Source: Colletotrichum lupini (Eukaryota > Ascomycota > Sordariomycetes > Glomerellales > Glomerellaceae). From it: 64,000 nt of DNA. Where the stretch lies: contig NC_064680.1 in assembly GCF_023278565.1 (NCBI RefSeq), forward strand, positions 310,001 through 374,000, in the 5' to 3' direction. The notes beneath the pieces are model-generated. The model was not told the origin of the DNA and did not search any database. It saw nothing but the letters and a program-made list of their open reading frames with translations. The translations under genes and the position numbers were made by a program. Positions within the stretch are counted from its first letter, which is position 1. Each line of letters opens with the position of its first letter. Shown here one piece after another: positions 33,852 through 45,699 of the stretch.

Positions 33852-34805
33852 CGTGGCGGTGCGGAATGTGTATAAAGTATGGTATGCGACGCGATGGGGT
33901 GTATCGGTCGAAAAAGTCGGGCGACAGCGGCGCAGCGGCGATAAGGCCACGAGGGAAGCTGAATGGCCGAGGAGGAGGAGGGAAAGTCGTGCAGTTTGTA
34001 AGCAAAAGACGGTGACAGTTCTAGTTTGGGCCGATAACGCGCTCAGGCGCAAGTTTCGATTCGCGAAAACCAAGAAATGCTAGGCATAAAGAAACGGAGG
34101 AAGTAAAGAATCGGCGGCCTCTGGGACTGGCGGCGACGTTGAGGTCGCAACGAGCAACGAAAGGGCGTCAGATCGGGTTTGTTGTTTCGAGTTGGGCAAG
34201 GGACGGGAAAAGGAAGATTGACGTCGCTTGAGTGCGCTCTTGGCCTTGCGCTGATTGCGTTCAGGTATCCGTAGTTGGTTGGTGCAGTAAAGTGCGCTGG
34301 CAAAGCACCCAGAGGTGCTGCAATGACGGCACACCACCACCGCCAGACAACTGGGCCGGGCCTCCGCCGGGCTCCGCTGAGTCTGCGACATGGGATGGGG
34401 GGGCTCGAGCGCCAACGTCAAGCCCACCCGCGTACAGCGCACGTGCCAGAGGTGTGGCTGCTCGTACTACGTACCTTGAAGCCTTATCAGACGGCCCGAG
34501 ATAGGGTCCCATTGGTCCTGCACTCCGTCCTGTTCCAGCCCCGGGGATACGTACTGCCTCAGGTGACCCCGCCAATCGTGGCTTGATAATCCACCTCATA
34601 ATCGATGGGACTGGCATTGTTCACCGAGCCTACACCGGCTGCCGAGGCTTGACTTTGTTCCTCACCGCACTACCGAGCTTTAGTGGAGCACCCGCTGTAA
34701 GCTCTCACCTCAACGCCGTCCTAGGTATTTGACCTCCTTTGACATCCATCCCTCAACTGCAACCCATGTGATTTGATTTATACTCTCTCATAGACAAACA
34801 TCATA
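33852..34805. other. Shared promoter between divergent Rab and SDR genes
   Basis: 954 bp between two divergent start codons. GC-rich, no gene recognised; overlapping open frames on both strands (for example 34080-34442 - and 34275-34586 +) lack domains. It probably serves as a bidirectional promoter. Confidence 0.5.
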
Positions 34806-35768
34806 ATGAAGATCTCAGGCCACACTTTCATCATCTCTGGCGGGTAAGCAATGCATCTCAACTTCTCACGTAACAGGCCTCTCTCCACGGCCCAACCAGC
34901 CCATCATCCCTGATCACATGCTAATGACCACCCCGCTAACTTCCATCCCATGACAGCGCGTCTGGCCTGGGACAGGCCTGCGTGGAGGACATATGCAACA
35001 ATGGAGGAAACGTCGCCATTCTGGACATGAATGAGGATAGCGGCAATGAGCTGGTGTCCAAGCTGGGCTCATCTGCAAAGTTCTTTGTCTGCGATGTTCT
35101 GGACACCAAGAGCATCGAGGCCGCCGTCCAGGGAACCGCCGCCTGGGTAAGGGAGTCAGGAAAGCCTGTCGGAGGTGTCATCCCAGCAGCCGGTGTTGGT
35201 AACCCGTCATCTGTATGCTTCCATCCCCGAGTCCGGCTACTGCCGTGTTGTGCATGTCTAACAATCAAGCCAGATCCTCGACCGCCATGGCGCGCCATTC
35301 GGCCTAGATGCTTGGGACTTTGTCCTGAACATCAACCTACGCGGCACCATCGATCTTACCCGCCAGGCACTGGCTCTCATGGCCAAAAACGAGCCCTCCA
35401 AGCCCGACGGCGAGCGCGGCATCGTCATCATGGTCGCATCGTCTGCAGCCTTTGACGGCCAAAAGGGCCAGGTCGCCTATGCCGCGAGTAAAGGCGCTGT
35501 CGCGGCCATGACGCTTCCCATGACCCGTGACCTTGCCCGCTTCGGCATCCGCGTTGTCACCATCGCCCCGAGTCTATTCGAGTCACGCATGACTTCCATG
35601 ATGTCCGACAAGGTCCGCGCCAGTCTCGAGCGTTCTATGGAGTTTCCCGTACGTGCGGGTAAGCCTGAGGAATTTGCGGCACTAGCACGGCACGCTATTG
35701 AGAATGTGATGCTTAATGGGACAGTGTTGAGGTTAGATGGTGGCATGCGGATGCCGAGTAAGATGTAG
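34806..35768 (+). CDS. Short-chain dehydrogenase, 3-hydroxyacyl-CoA dehydrogenase type 2 (HSD10)-like
   Basis: Three exons: 34806-34843, 34957-35212 and 35274-35768; introns of 113 and 61 bp; 262 residues. Classical SDR features: cofactor loop SGGASGLG (11-18), D36 at the end of strand 2 indicating NAD, PAAGVG replacing NNAG, N119 in LNINLRG, S154/S155, and Y167-x3-K171 (YAASK). The C-terminal FPVRAGKPEEFA and LDGGMRM are typical of HSD10-type enzymes, which oxidise short 3-hydroxyacyl-CoAs and some hydroxysteroids. No mitochondrial presequence is evident, and the exact substrate is unknown. Confidence 0.86.
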
Positions 35769-35957
35769 CCGAGTTCTATTCAATCAACACAACCATACAT
35801 GCTTGTACACGACATGACAGCCTGTGAACATATCTTTGAGTAAACTCACTGCACTTTCTATCCGAAATATATGAAGTTGTGCGGTTGAGGTGGGTGGTAA
35901 TTGTAGACTACATCTTTTGCTGGCGCAAGACACATCCTCTTACATGAAGTTACGTTA

Positions 35958-36695
35958 TCATACAGATCGCGGAAACAGCACCCAACCGACCATCGGAGCC
36001 AAAGCAATCCCTATAACACTGACGGATCCGAGCAAGAAGTCCTGGGCCAGGCCTTGACATAGTTGCAAACTCATGGAGTGAATTCCAATACGAATGTCCT
36101 CCGCGACACCAACCAACCATCCTTTGTCGACTTCCAAATGTTGGTAAAGTGCAGCAGTAGCAGCACAGGTGGAGATTACTGTTTCCGGTATCCATAAGAG
36201 CATGACAGTTGGAAGAATCAAGGCAGCGGTTTTCAGACAAGACGAGACACGAATCGTAGCCTCGCCGCTGAGCATCTCTTCGTCAGATGGGAACGGGGCG
36301 ATAGCGTCGAAGAAAAACTGGAGGCATAAGCTCGTCACAAGATCGAAGTTGTCGCACAAAATCGTTGTAGCGATGAAGCGCAGCCATGTGGCACGTCGTA
36401 TGGCGAACAGAGACGTCATGGAGGTGCCGTCCCTCTCATTCTCGTCAGACGTGACTAGAGATGTCCAGGACAGCCGGATAGGAGCACAGGCAATCGTGGT
36501 GAGCGTCGATGCAACAACTTGTGGCAAGTGTGACTCTAGCCGGGAGTAGACAACCGATTGTGTTCCCTTGTAGCAGGCCCAAAGGCCAAGGGAAAGCAGC
36601 CGATGTGTAAGACTGTCGCGGCTTTTAGGCGTTTTTGGGACGCCACGAGGTGGAAATATGGTAGTGTCTGTACATGTATGGTTTGAATTTAACAA
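35958..36695 (-). CDS. Uncharacterised membrane protein
   Basis: An intronless frame of 245 codons from ATG at 36695. I do not recognise the family. The N-terminus is hydrophilic and S/T/R-rich. Hydrophobic segments are visible around residues 55-70, 105-130 (LRFIATTILCDNFDLV part), 152-180 (AALILPTVMLLWIPETVIS part) and 222-243 (SVSVIGIALAPMVGWVLF part). LGLWACYKGTQSVVYSRL loosely recalls mitochondrial-carrier-like proteins such as Ugo1, but this is not firm. Frame length and composition support a real gene; overlapping frames on the other strand are shorter. It is convergent with the SDR, about 190 bp away. Confidence 0.5.
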   Translation of the reverse strand: MLNSNHTCTDTTIFPPRGVPKTPKSRDSLTHRLLSLGLWACYKGTQSVVYSRLESHLPQVVASTLTTIACAPIRLSWTSLVTSDENERDGTSMTSLFAIRRATWLRFIATTILCDNFDLVTSLCLQFFFDAIAPFPSDEEMLSGEATIRVSSCLKTAALILPTVMLLWIPETVISTCAATAALYQHLEVDKGWLVGVAEDIRIGIHSMSLQLCQGLAQDFLLGSVSVIGIALAPMVGWVLFPRSV

Positions 36696-38127
36696 GTGCC
36701 GGGAGATCCTCCTCGTGGGGAAGAGATAGAGGAAGGGATATGGAGCCTGGTGTTTAAAAATCAGTATCCATCTCTTTGGTAGATTGCTGGAATAATATTA
36801 CCATGAAGTTGACCGCCCGAATAAAATGGTCACAGAGTCCTAGCACTACGGTTCTCTGACCTCCCAAATTTGCAGGGTCCATCGTGAAGAATTTCTACCC
36901 CAGTATTTATTCGACGATGAAGAAATGATAGCGAATCCCTTGAACTCGAAGCGTGCTCTAAACTATTTATGACGGAGAATCATCGCTGCTATGCTGCCTG
37001 GGGTGGTCGGAACGTACCGGGTCATCATCACGAGTATAGTTCGCCCGGCACTTTAAGTGTCCGGTCGTGACTCAACTTCAAGCGGCGGATCTCGCGATTG
37101 GAATGGCACCTCCTGCGTTTCTCCATGTGGCCTTCATCAATAGAAAGTCATTGATTGTTTATTTCCACAACAAGATGTGCAAAACTCGTTCTGACGGTTC
37201 AAGCGACGATACTAAGAAGTAGTTCTGCAGGCAGGGTGCTTCAGTTGGCAGCGAGAGAACCGTTCAGAAGATACTGGTAGCCTGGCTAGGCTGCCTCAGG
37301 AGAAGTCATCAGTAGACGGGGCCCAGGGCTGGCGATGCTTCAGTCCTCGACAACGTGAAAATTTAATCTGTAATATGGACGTATTTTGAAGCATTAAGAA
37401 AGCAATGTATAGATACCGAGGAGGAGATCAACGCCTGAATATTATCTTTGCCTGTGTTTTTCAAGGAAGTTCGCTTGCTTTAGATGAGCAACTTTTCAGT
37501 AAATACACCAATACCAAAACTTATAGGAGACTGGACAGACAACTTCAAGATGAATGGAATGAATCTTGCACAAAGAAGAAAGGCGAAGAAGAAGGAAGGG
37601 ACGAGGGCTAGTAAGAAACAAAGGCGCTATTATGGCCGTCTTTAAAGTCCTAATCCCAGACTCCAGAATCCAGATTGCCTCCTGCATCGTTATAGTGAAC
37701 ACGTGAGTGACTGAATACGCAACTTCATAAAATTAATATCACACCGCCTACTATGGAAGGTACGACCGGGTGAAGGGTGAGTGTGCCTTCCTACTTTCTT
37801 CTGAAAAATTCCACCTCAGTCGCGTCTTTGGCCTGCCACTGTTTCTTTTCACCCTCACTCACCTTGGAATTTCTTCCTCTCAACACCTATCGAGTCTCGC
37901 AGATATTTCCCTTCTTTCGAGATCGCCTGTCACTTCTTCTTTCACTTTCCTCACTACAGCCTTTCTCCTTGTCAAAATCCATCGAGTCTCGGAAATATTT
38001 GCCGCGCTCACACGAGATTACCTCACTTTCCCATCTCACTCTCACCCTCATCCCACGCACACTGAGCATTGCAAACACTTTTCTCATACGAAATTGTCTT
38101 TGCTTCTCATCTACCACCAGCGACAAG
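36696..38127. other. Intergenic: promoter of first F-box gene
   Basis: No gene is supported. The last ~340 bases before 38128 are CT-rich with many TC/TTC runs, like a fungal 5' leader. Open frames there are low-complexity S/F/L translations of that tract. Confidence 0.5.
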
Positions 38128-39433
38128 ATGAGTGCCATCGCTCCTATCCAATTCCCTGGCCAGCCTCCTCCAAACGGCGGCAGCGGCGGATTCCCGCTCC
38201 AACGGATGCCCCAAGAGCTCATCTTGGAAATTATGCGCCAGATGGACGACAAGAACATCTCTCTCGTCCCGATCTCGAAGACTAGCCGACTCATGAGAGG
38301 TCTCAGCATTCCCATCATCTTCCGAGTTGCCCAGATAAGCTGCGCTGAAGATGCCCTCGCTGATCATGTGATGTTGGTGTTTCGCAATAGACTCATCCTT
38401 CGTTCCATACAGTATGTCTGGTAATCTACCCACATGGCACAGGTCTGTTGACTGACAATTACTTCCTCTCAGAGTACTCAGCATCTACACAGAAGGTCCG
38501 CCAACCTCACGAACCCCCGGCCGCTTTGTTCAGGTCCAAGGCCCCAAGGCTGCCTGCAGACCGTCAACTCCAACGGACATCATGTTCTTTATCGGCGAAT
38601 TGGATAATCTTCGGGAAATCCGGATGGACTTTCGATTCAAGGCAACGTTGTCTCTCATCAGACCGTTGTCTCGGATTATGGATGCAGTTCAGTGGGATCT
38701 CTCATTAGTCACTGCGTTGTCTTTCCCCGTCACGACAGACATCGGCTTCATTGTAACTGGCTTTCCGAATCTCAAAGCTTTCAGCTTCGAGGCGCCTTTG
38801 AACAAACCACTGTCCTCGATCGATGGTCTGAGCGACCTTGCGAGCATACTTGGACCCCAGCTTGCATATATTCAGATCTGCAAAATGCGATGGGACGCCA
38901 GTGACTTCCAAGAGGTCCAAGCAATCTTCCCACAGATATCTCGCTTGACGATGGGCGGAACTATGGCCTTTGGAGGTTCCCCGGTGCGGCCGAGATGGGA
39001 TCTGCAGGTAAGTTACTATTCCATTCTTTACCTTATCTGCCTCGCTGCAGGTCTCATGAACACCCTACTGACCAGTTTCGCACATTAGTTAGCAACTGGA
39101 CACCTGACGCCCATGGCCAACCTCAAAGTTCTTGCACTCAGTGATGAGCGGTGCCAGGCTTCCTCACCTCTGGATGCGATCTTGCCAGTTCACTATCAGG
39201 CCTCGACAATGGCCAAGAAGCTACTCCCCGCAATCGGTTTCCATGATGCTAGATCCCGGCGGTACGACCAGGCGTGGAGAGTCTGGCAGAACCTTCCTAA
39301 CTTGGAAGTTCTCTACATCATGGACCGAGCTTTTCAGGGGCATTGCTTTGTTCCCGTCAAAGACAAACAAGGACAACTCATCGACGTCAAATTCTCGGAT
39401 GGCGTGCAGGAGTTCCCTTGGCCTGTTGTCTGA
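38128..39433 (+). CDS. F-box protein (tandem pair, copy 1)
   Basis: Three exons: 38128-38411, 38473-39007 and 39089-39433; introns of 61 bp (phase 2) and 81 bp (phase 0); 387 residues. An F-box lies at residues ~24-66 (FPLQRMPQELILEIMRQM, then SKTSRLMRGL and IPIIFRV). The rest is a leucine-rich-repeat-like region with regularly spaced FPNLKAFSF, SRLTMGG and LPNLEVLYI units. Such proteins link substrates to an SCF ubiquitin ligase through Skp1; the substrate is unknown. It is homologous along its length to the next gene, with the same intron phases and nearly the same length, so the two arose by tandem duplication. Confidence 0.78.
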
Positions 39434-40356
39434 GGGCCCTAGCTTCATGTCTTTTTGGCCAAGGGGCCATGCCATGCCTATCCCCGCGAGGATCTTCGTG
39501 TCCGTACTTTGAGGTTATTTGCAATTCATCCTGCTTTATCTGTTTCCCTGCCCAAGCACCTAATCGTTGGCCTACTAGAGGCGACATTGCTATGTGATAC
39601 AAGGGCATAAGGGCTAGTTAGTGAAGTGCACAAATGCACAAGTTGTATTGGCGTTCAGTTGAAATGGAATTTTATTTGGCAAAAGAATATCATGATTCTC
39701 AACGGTAATTTGTACTAGACCCCGTGTCTTGTCTGTTGTGATCTTTGTCTTTAGAGAAAGTGGCATCTCTGAACTTCTGGATAGCCTTTGTTCCATGTCG
39801 TGTCTGGTTCACTCCCCTTGTCATCGCTTCTATGGCACACCTTAAGACAAAGGCGTGTGTTCGTAATAAACGATTCTTTATTGCTCTTCAGTAAAGAATG
39901 GAAATATAGGACATCCAAGGTATCCGAGGTGGTTTGGCAGGCCAAGACAATTTGAATAAAATAAACCTCGGTGGCCTGAAATCCCACCTTACTGGAAGGC
40001 TGTGATAAGTACTTGATGCTACGTGCCTACTATTCCCAGTACCTAGGTATATGGCTTCCATTTGTCCCGAATATCTTCTCACGGTGGCCACTTCCTACAA
40101 CTGCCTCAACTCTTTGTCAAGTTCGAAAGCTGCACCTTCTCGCAGCTTCCTTCATGAAAATGGCATAATACCAGCTTTGCCCTGGGCCATCTGCAATATT
40201 TGCTTATATTGCCAACACCCGCTACTTCCTCGCCTGGTACTCAATTCTTTTCTCTTGGCACTTTCCTGAGCTAACGAGCCTCCAATCGCTACCCACCTTC
40301 GAATTCCAACTTTCTCAAGTTATCTATCGACAAAGGTCATCGAGGAAACCACTACC
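39434..40356. other. Spacer between the two F-box genes
   Basis: 923 bp holding the 3' flank of copy 1 and the promoter of copy 2. No gene is recognised; frames at 39751-39987 (-) and 40051-40269 (+) look random. Confidence 0.5.
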
Positions 40357-41756
40357 ATGGAGGATGTTTCCAGAGGGAGCGGCTATATTGCAACCAAAAC
40401 GGTCATCTCCACTCCCTCATCGAGCGCCAGCCTTATGACCCTGCCTCTGGAGCTGATCATCGAGACTATCGGATTTGCTAAGCTCTCTAAAAGTCGAAGA
40501 GGCGTCTACTTTGAAGATCGAAACAGCCTCAGAACAATGTCACGGGTCTGCAAGCTCTTCCGCGTTTTCACCATCCCTGACCTCTTCAAGACTGTCTGTC
40601 GAACAGTTAATGAGAACGAGATGCATTACAAACTCCAAGCCATTGAGGGGAACGCGTTGATTCTGGGTTCCATACGGTAAGTCCACACCCACTCGTCCTC
40701 TACTTTTCCTTCAGCGCCACATCTTCGGATGACCTGGCTCTGAATGCTAACGCCTTCCAAGCCACCTGTCTCTTTGCACTCAAGGCCCCGAGTGGCCGCC
40801 CACGAAGTGGCGGGATGACTACGACCCATCCATTATCCCATGTTCAAGAACCACAGCAGCGCTTCTCGTCAAGATTTTGCGCAAGATCACCCCAGAGGAA
40901 GTTCGCCTGACCTTCAAGTGTGGAAACAAGTCCATGGTCGCCTTCTTCCGAGCAGAGCTTGGCAAGCAGAAAGCATGCCTGCAATCCGTCCGAGTCTTGA
41001 CATACCCTTCATCGATCACCATCGGCTTCATTCCTCAGACATTTCCAAACCTTCGCTGCCTAAGTCTGGAACTGAACGGCTCGCCTATGCACACGGCCGG
41101 CCTCAGAATTATCGCCCCAAAGTTGACAACCCTTGCAACGCTAGAGCTCTACAAGGCGCATTGGAAATGTGATGATTTCAAGGAAGTCGTGAAGCTCTTT
41201 CCATCTATCAACTACCTTCTCATTGATGGCGAACTGAAGCTCACAAGAGTCTCGGTAAGTTCGTGAGCGTGACGCGCAACAAACCGCTCCCGTCAGCTTC
41301 TCCTTTGCCCCTCGTACCTGCTACGTTTCACAATGATGTTCATCCCCTACGTCAAGGCGAATGGTAGTCGGCGGACACCTATAAATCAATGCTCATGGTT
41401 CATTATAGGATATCATTCCAATCCTCAAACATCTTGACCACTTGGAGAAGTTGGCTATGACTGAGATTCCCGTCGTCTATCCACCGCGGGGACTGAGCGG
41501 TGCAGCTTTGCAGGCAAGGATTAAGGCACTCCGGGCCAATCACTTGGACCGGGAATCTTCTGCGACGAACGCAACTCGGTTCTTTCGGCAGTGCAAATCC
41601 CTAACGGCACTGTTATTGAAGTGCGATACGGGCTCGAGAGTTTACCGGTCAGTAGGACAGAGTCGTGACGTGATCAGAGTCAAGAGCAAGAATGCCAACG
41701 ATAGTGGACTGGGCTCAATCAAGAAGGGCTGGCCCGTCATCAACAAGGCTGCCTAG
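40357..41756 (+). CDS. F-box protein (tandem pair, copy 2)
   Basis: Three exons: 40357-40676, 40762-41254 and 41409-41756; introns of 85 bp (phase 2) and 154 bp (phase 0); 386 residues. The F-box is at ~27-78 (LMTLPLELIIETIGFAKL, then RVCKLFRVFTIPDLF) with a ~12-residue insertion compared with copy 1. The shared core TIGFIPQTFPNLRCLSLEL and CDDFKEVVKLFPSINYLLID aligns with DIGFIVTGFPNLKAFSFEA and ASDFQEVQAIFPQISRLTM in copy 1. The C-terminus is basic (KSKNANDSGLGSIKKGWP). The presumed role is an SCF ubiquitin-ligase substrate adaptor. The two paralogues have diverged strongly in sequence while keeping gene structure. Confidence 0.78.
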
Positions 41757-41996
41757 TTGCTTGCGTGGGATACCGTCACCTTTAGAGCGAAGGTCGCGAC
41801 CATGTGAATTGTTGATACATGTCCATGCATTTATTGAACAATGGAGTCCCCATGCCACGGCGTGCAGTTGACCACAGTCTCATTCGGTAGCGTTCGGAAG
41901 CAAAGGAAATTCTTTCAAAGGGTTCCATTGTGGAAAATAGAACCATGATGAATGCTCGGATGGTCCTTTCCACTGCTACATGTACTTATTGATGAT

Positions 41997-43467
41997 TCAT
42001 AATCCTGACCAGATGGACCCAACCTGTTCCAATGGCCAGGTAAGAAAATGCCGGTGACCATTCTCAACGAGCGCGTAAACGCCATTCATGACCTGAAGTG
42101 ACCAGCCCTCCATGAACCAGTGATGTTCCAATTGCTGTAGCAGAACAGCATAGTACCCAAGCAGAACCAGGGGTACAGGGTCTCTTCTCTGTATAGACAA
42201 TACGAAGTCTTCAGTCAGCTCATATAGCCAGCCGTAAATGATAGAAGGCATCTGCCCGTTGTCGAATTTTTGCTCATCAGATGCAGTGAATAGCTTCCTG
42301 TAACATTCCTTCAAGTGGGTAAAAGCAGGCCGATGAATGCTGTCTTCGGCGGCATACACCTCGCCCACAAGCTCTTCGATCTCAGCCAGAGGCTTTTCCC
42401 ACTGCAGTGCAAGCGATGTTACGCTAAGAGCTGAAGTTTGTGGTTCATTCCATGTAGAACTACCACAAAGCAGAGCGGCCGTTGATTGCTTTCTGATATT
42501 TTTAAGTCCTGTCGTGCTGATCACGATCTTCACTCCCCTCATCAACGCCCACCATGATACTTCGTCCTCCTCGGCGGCGACAAGTAGAATATTCCCTGGT
42601 GATGGGTCTGTAGCAAAAGATGACAGACTTATTAGGACTGTAGCGTAGTAGAGGGCCTGCGAATTGTCGTCATTGACCTGGGCGAGCATGGCCGTCACTT
42701 CTGGAAATGCCGCCGCTGCATAGTCTTCTGCCAGACGATGATAGTAACCCGCTTGATCGGGTCGTAGTCGGGTGAGGTGTCGGGCGGTAATTGATAGGAC
42801 CATTCGCATAACGCATTCGTACTTGAAGCCGAGTGGTGGAATCACATCCCTAAAGATTTGGGGGTCTCCTAGGGTTATCGACGTGTGACACATGTAGTGG
42901 TGTAGGAGTTCGAGGCTCTGGATATCGAGAATACAGGCATTACGCAAAAGGGAATCGATGTGACTAGAGGGTGTCTGGCCATAGTCTGATTCCATATCAG
43001 AGGCCGTCGGAGTAGGTATGTCTGTGGCGGGCTTCCTTTCTTCGTTTTGTCGAATTCGTTTCCCTTGACGCTCGTCGTCCCCTAGGGACGTGGAAGTCTG
43101 CTCCTCTGTGGATGCAGATAGATAGTCGCATTTCATTGAGAATCTCACGCAGTTGGTGCACTGGGGGTGAATCTCATCGCACTGTTAAGCAAGCATGTTA
43201 GTTGAGCAGCTCGATGAACAAGTAGTAGCCATGTTTTCCGGGCGACTTTGATCTGATGGATGTAACTTAGCCAACCTTGACTTTGCGTCTTTTGCAATTC
43301 TGACAACCATTTCTAGACTTTTTGTGCGACCTTCTCTTATTTTTGCGACACGACCCGCAGCAACAGCCTCCGGACCGGGTGGTCGTTGAGGAGGAACCCA
43401 AGCAAATGTCGATGCCTTCGCCTGCCATAGCCACGGCAGATGTTTCAATTCTTTTATGACGGTTCAC
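41997..43467 (-). CDS. Zn2Cys6 transcription factor, Upc2-like
   Basis: Exon 1 is 43467-43276, intron 43275-43182 (94 bp, gttggc..acag), exon 2 is 43181-41997; 458 residues. The binuclear zinc cluster is complete once spliced: C55-x2-C58-x6-C65-x6-C72-x2-C75-x6-C82, preceded by the basic KSRNGCQNCKRRKVK. The intron falls exactly between the third-cysteine codon and the preceding lysine. The remainder is a helical fungal-specific regulatory domain (SLELLHHYMCHTSITLGD, VMRMVLSITARHLTRLRP). This architecture is like Upc2/sterol-regulator-type proteins, but the target genes are unknown. An extra cysteine run GGCCCGSC sits upstream of the cluster (residues 33-40). The start could also be the ATG at residue 14. 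Confidence 0.85.
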
Positions 43468-44545
43468 TCTCCCGAGCGATAGTGCATAGATAATAGCACA
43501 GATATTTCGAGGCTATCCAGGGTCAGGGCACTTTTCTGTCGCGGTGCTGAAGCCGGAGACATTGCTCAGAAGTCGGCGCGACTCCCATGCTGTGGGCGTG
43601 CTATGTCTTCGAAAAGGTGTAAGCTCGGTCTCGCGTTCCGACGACGGTATTTATTTCCGTCACTAAAAAGCATATAGCAGAGATGAGCAGAACAACTAAG
43701 CTTTATTGTGGTTGAGAGAAAACAAGCCTTTAACCAGTTCGTCGTATCGAATACGAAAATTCTCCGACGAGCGTCGATCATTGGATGACCTGTCAGAGGC
43801 CTCGGGATTCGTCACCGTCTTCTCCACTCACGCAGAGTCAATACCAAAGAAACACGCACGGGGCTGGTCTGAGTTGTTCGAGGACATTATCGCACGAGCG
43901 TCGAAGCCACAGGGGATTCTTCGAAAGTTCTGAAGCCATGTGAATGATTCAGGCTGCATTGACATTTGCCCCAGGTTCCATTGGGGGCTTTCTGGGCACA
44001 AACAGAAGCCACCCTTGAATTCTTGATGACGCTTGAGATAGTGGACGGCGCCTCTATTGTTGAGCTGCCGATGACCCCAACGGCTCAAAGTATGTTCGGC
44101 TTCCCTCGTGTTCTACAGCCAGTCCGATGGAGCTCACAAAAATCTGCTTCGTATAATTGCACTTGTCTGGAAAAGTTGGCGCCTGAAGTACGTGTAGTGA
44201 GCTGACAGGTAATGCAGTTGGCAAGGCGATCAACGCTAAACAGCGTGGACCGAGTGGCTGAGATTAACTCAACGTCATCTCCATTATCCCATAGGCCTGG
44301 GGAACTACTGAAGTACATTCGAAAAGACAACTGATCCTCCTCATTTCTCACTTGACAAGAATTGTAGCTCTGTTGAGTCACAGTGCCTCATTCCCCTGGA
44401 CATTATACTCTTGGCAGGTTGCAAGAATCCTTTGTCTGATTCGGACTTTCAGTGCTTGTCGAAACATTGACATTTATTTGATCTTTTGTCCATTGAGGCT
44501 TGTTTATCTCTTTCCAAGGTATGGCTTTCACGTGACACTTTTCGT
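43468..44545. other. Intergenic: upstream of transcription factor and 3' flank of dehydrogenase
   Basis: No gene is recognised. Short frames at 43828-44088 (-) and 44085-44381 (-) have no domains. Confidence 0.5.
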
Positions 44546-45699
44546 TCAAGCCAAAACGTTATCAAGAGCATCGCCTGCCTGCCACCTCCGGATGTAATCC
44601 GCCTGCTGCTCATACCACGCGTTTAAGGTACCCTCTTCGACATAACCCATGTGAGGTGTCAGGAGCACCCTACTGCGACCATCACGGCCCCATTCAGTCG
44701 ACCGCCACTCACTGTCCACAGGCAACGGCTCGAGATTGAACACGTCCAAGGCACAGCCCCTGATGCCGCCCTTCTTCAAGACGTCTAGAAGATCCTTCTC
44801 GACTACAAGGGGGCCGCGAGAGGTGTTGATAAACAACGCCGACTTCTTCATCATGGAGAGGTCATCCGCATTGATGAGTCCCCTCGATCGGTCTGACAGT
44901 ACAATGTGAACGCTGAGAACGTCAGCAGTGCTGAACAGCTCTTCCCGGCTGACAGCCTTGAAAGTGCCCACCGGCAAGCCCTCAGCCTTGGCCTTCTCAT
45001 CTGCAGCTTCTTGTGTCAAATTCGTGCTCCATGCAATGACGTTCATCCCAAATGCTACATGCATGATCTTTGCCGTCGAGACGCCGAGACGGCCCAGTCC
45101 AACGACACCAAATGTCTTGCCTGTCACGCCCATGGCAACGTCCGTCTGCCACAAGCCAGATTTGACAGCGAGGTCATCAGCGGCGATGTTCCGTGCCAAC
45201 GAGAGGATCAGGGTCACGCAGTGCTGAGTTGTGCTATTCGTGCCGGTCTGATTGACTGTCGCCTTGTCAACAGTGCCAGCGACGGGGATGCCGCGATCTT
45301 TGAAGGCTGGGAGGTCGAGACCCTTGTTACGCAGGCCCGTGGAGAGAAGAAGCTTGAGGTTTGGCAATCTTCCAATGAGTTCCTTGGGAAACGGAGTGCG
45401 TTCTCTCATGGTACCTTGACATTCGTGTTAGCCTGGATTATACACTCATGAAGACATCGGGGTTGCTGCCATTCTATGGAAGGGAATCGGTCATAATTAC
45501 AGAGAACATCGAAAGGCTCCAGCCTCGAGACCAATGCATCCTTGGCGTATTCAGGGGTCTCGGGGTGATTGTAGGGCAGCAGGGTGTCCTTGAAAGTGGT
45601 GACATTGAACAACGATTTATCCAGCTTGCTGAAGTGGGGTTCCGAGAGGCCCTGGTAGTCGTCCAAGACGGCGATCTTGAGTTGCGTAACCTGAACCAT
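44546..45699 (-). CDS. D-isomer-specific 2-hydroxyacid dehydrogenase
   Basis: Exon 1 is 45699-45501, intron 45500-45415 (86 bp, gtaatt..aag), exon 2 is 45414-44546; 355 residues. The join rebuilds the conserved FDVLCTMRERTPFP. The NAD-binding loop GLGRLG is at 172-177. Catalytic residues are R266 (INTSRGPLV), E295 (NLEPLP) and H321 (TPHMGY). The enzyme reversibly reduces 2-oxoacids to D-2-hydroxyacids; it resembles the PGDH/glycerate dehydrogenase branch but the substrate is unknown. The frame stays open upstream to an ATG at 45852, adding 51 residues rich in R, S and T and free of acidic residues, as in a mitochondrial presequence; the shorter start is chosen because MVQVTQLKIAVLDDYQ is the usual family N-terminus. 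Confidence 0.85.
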
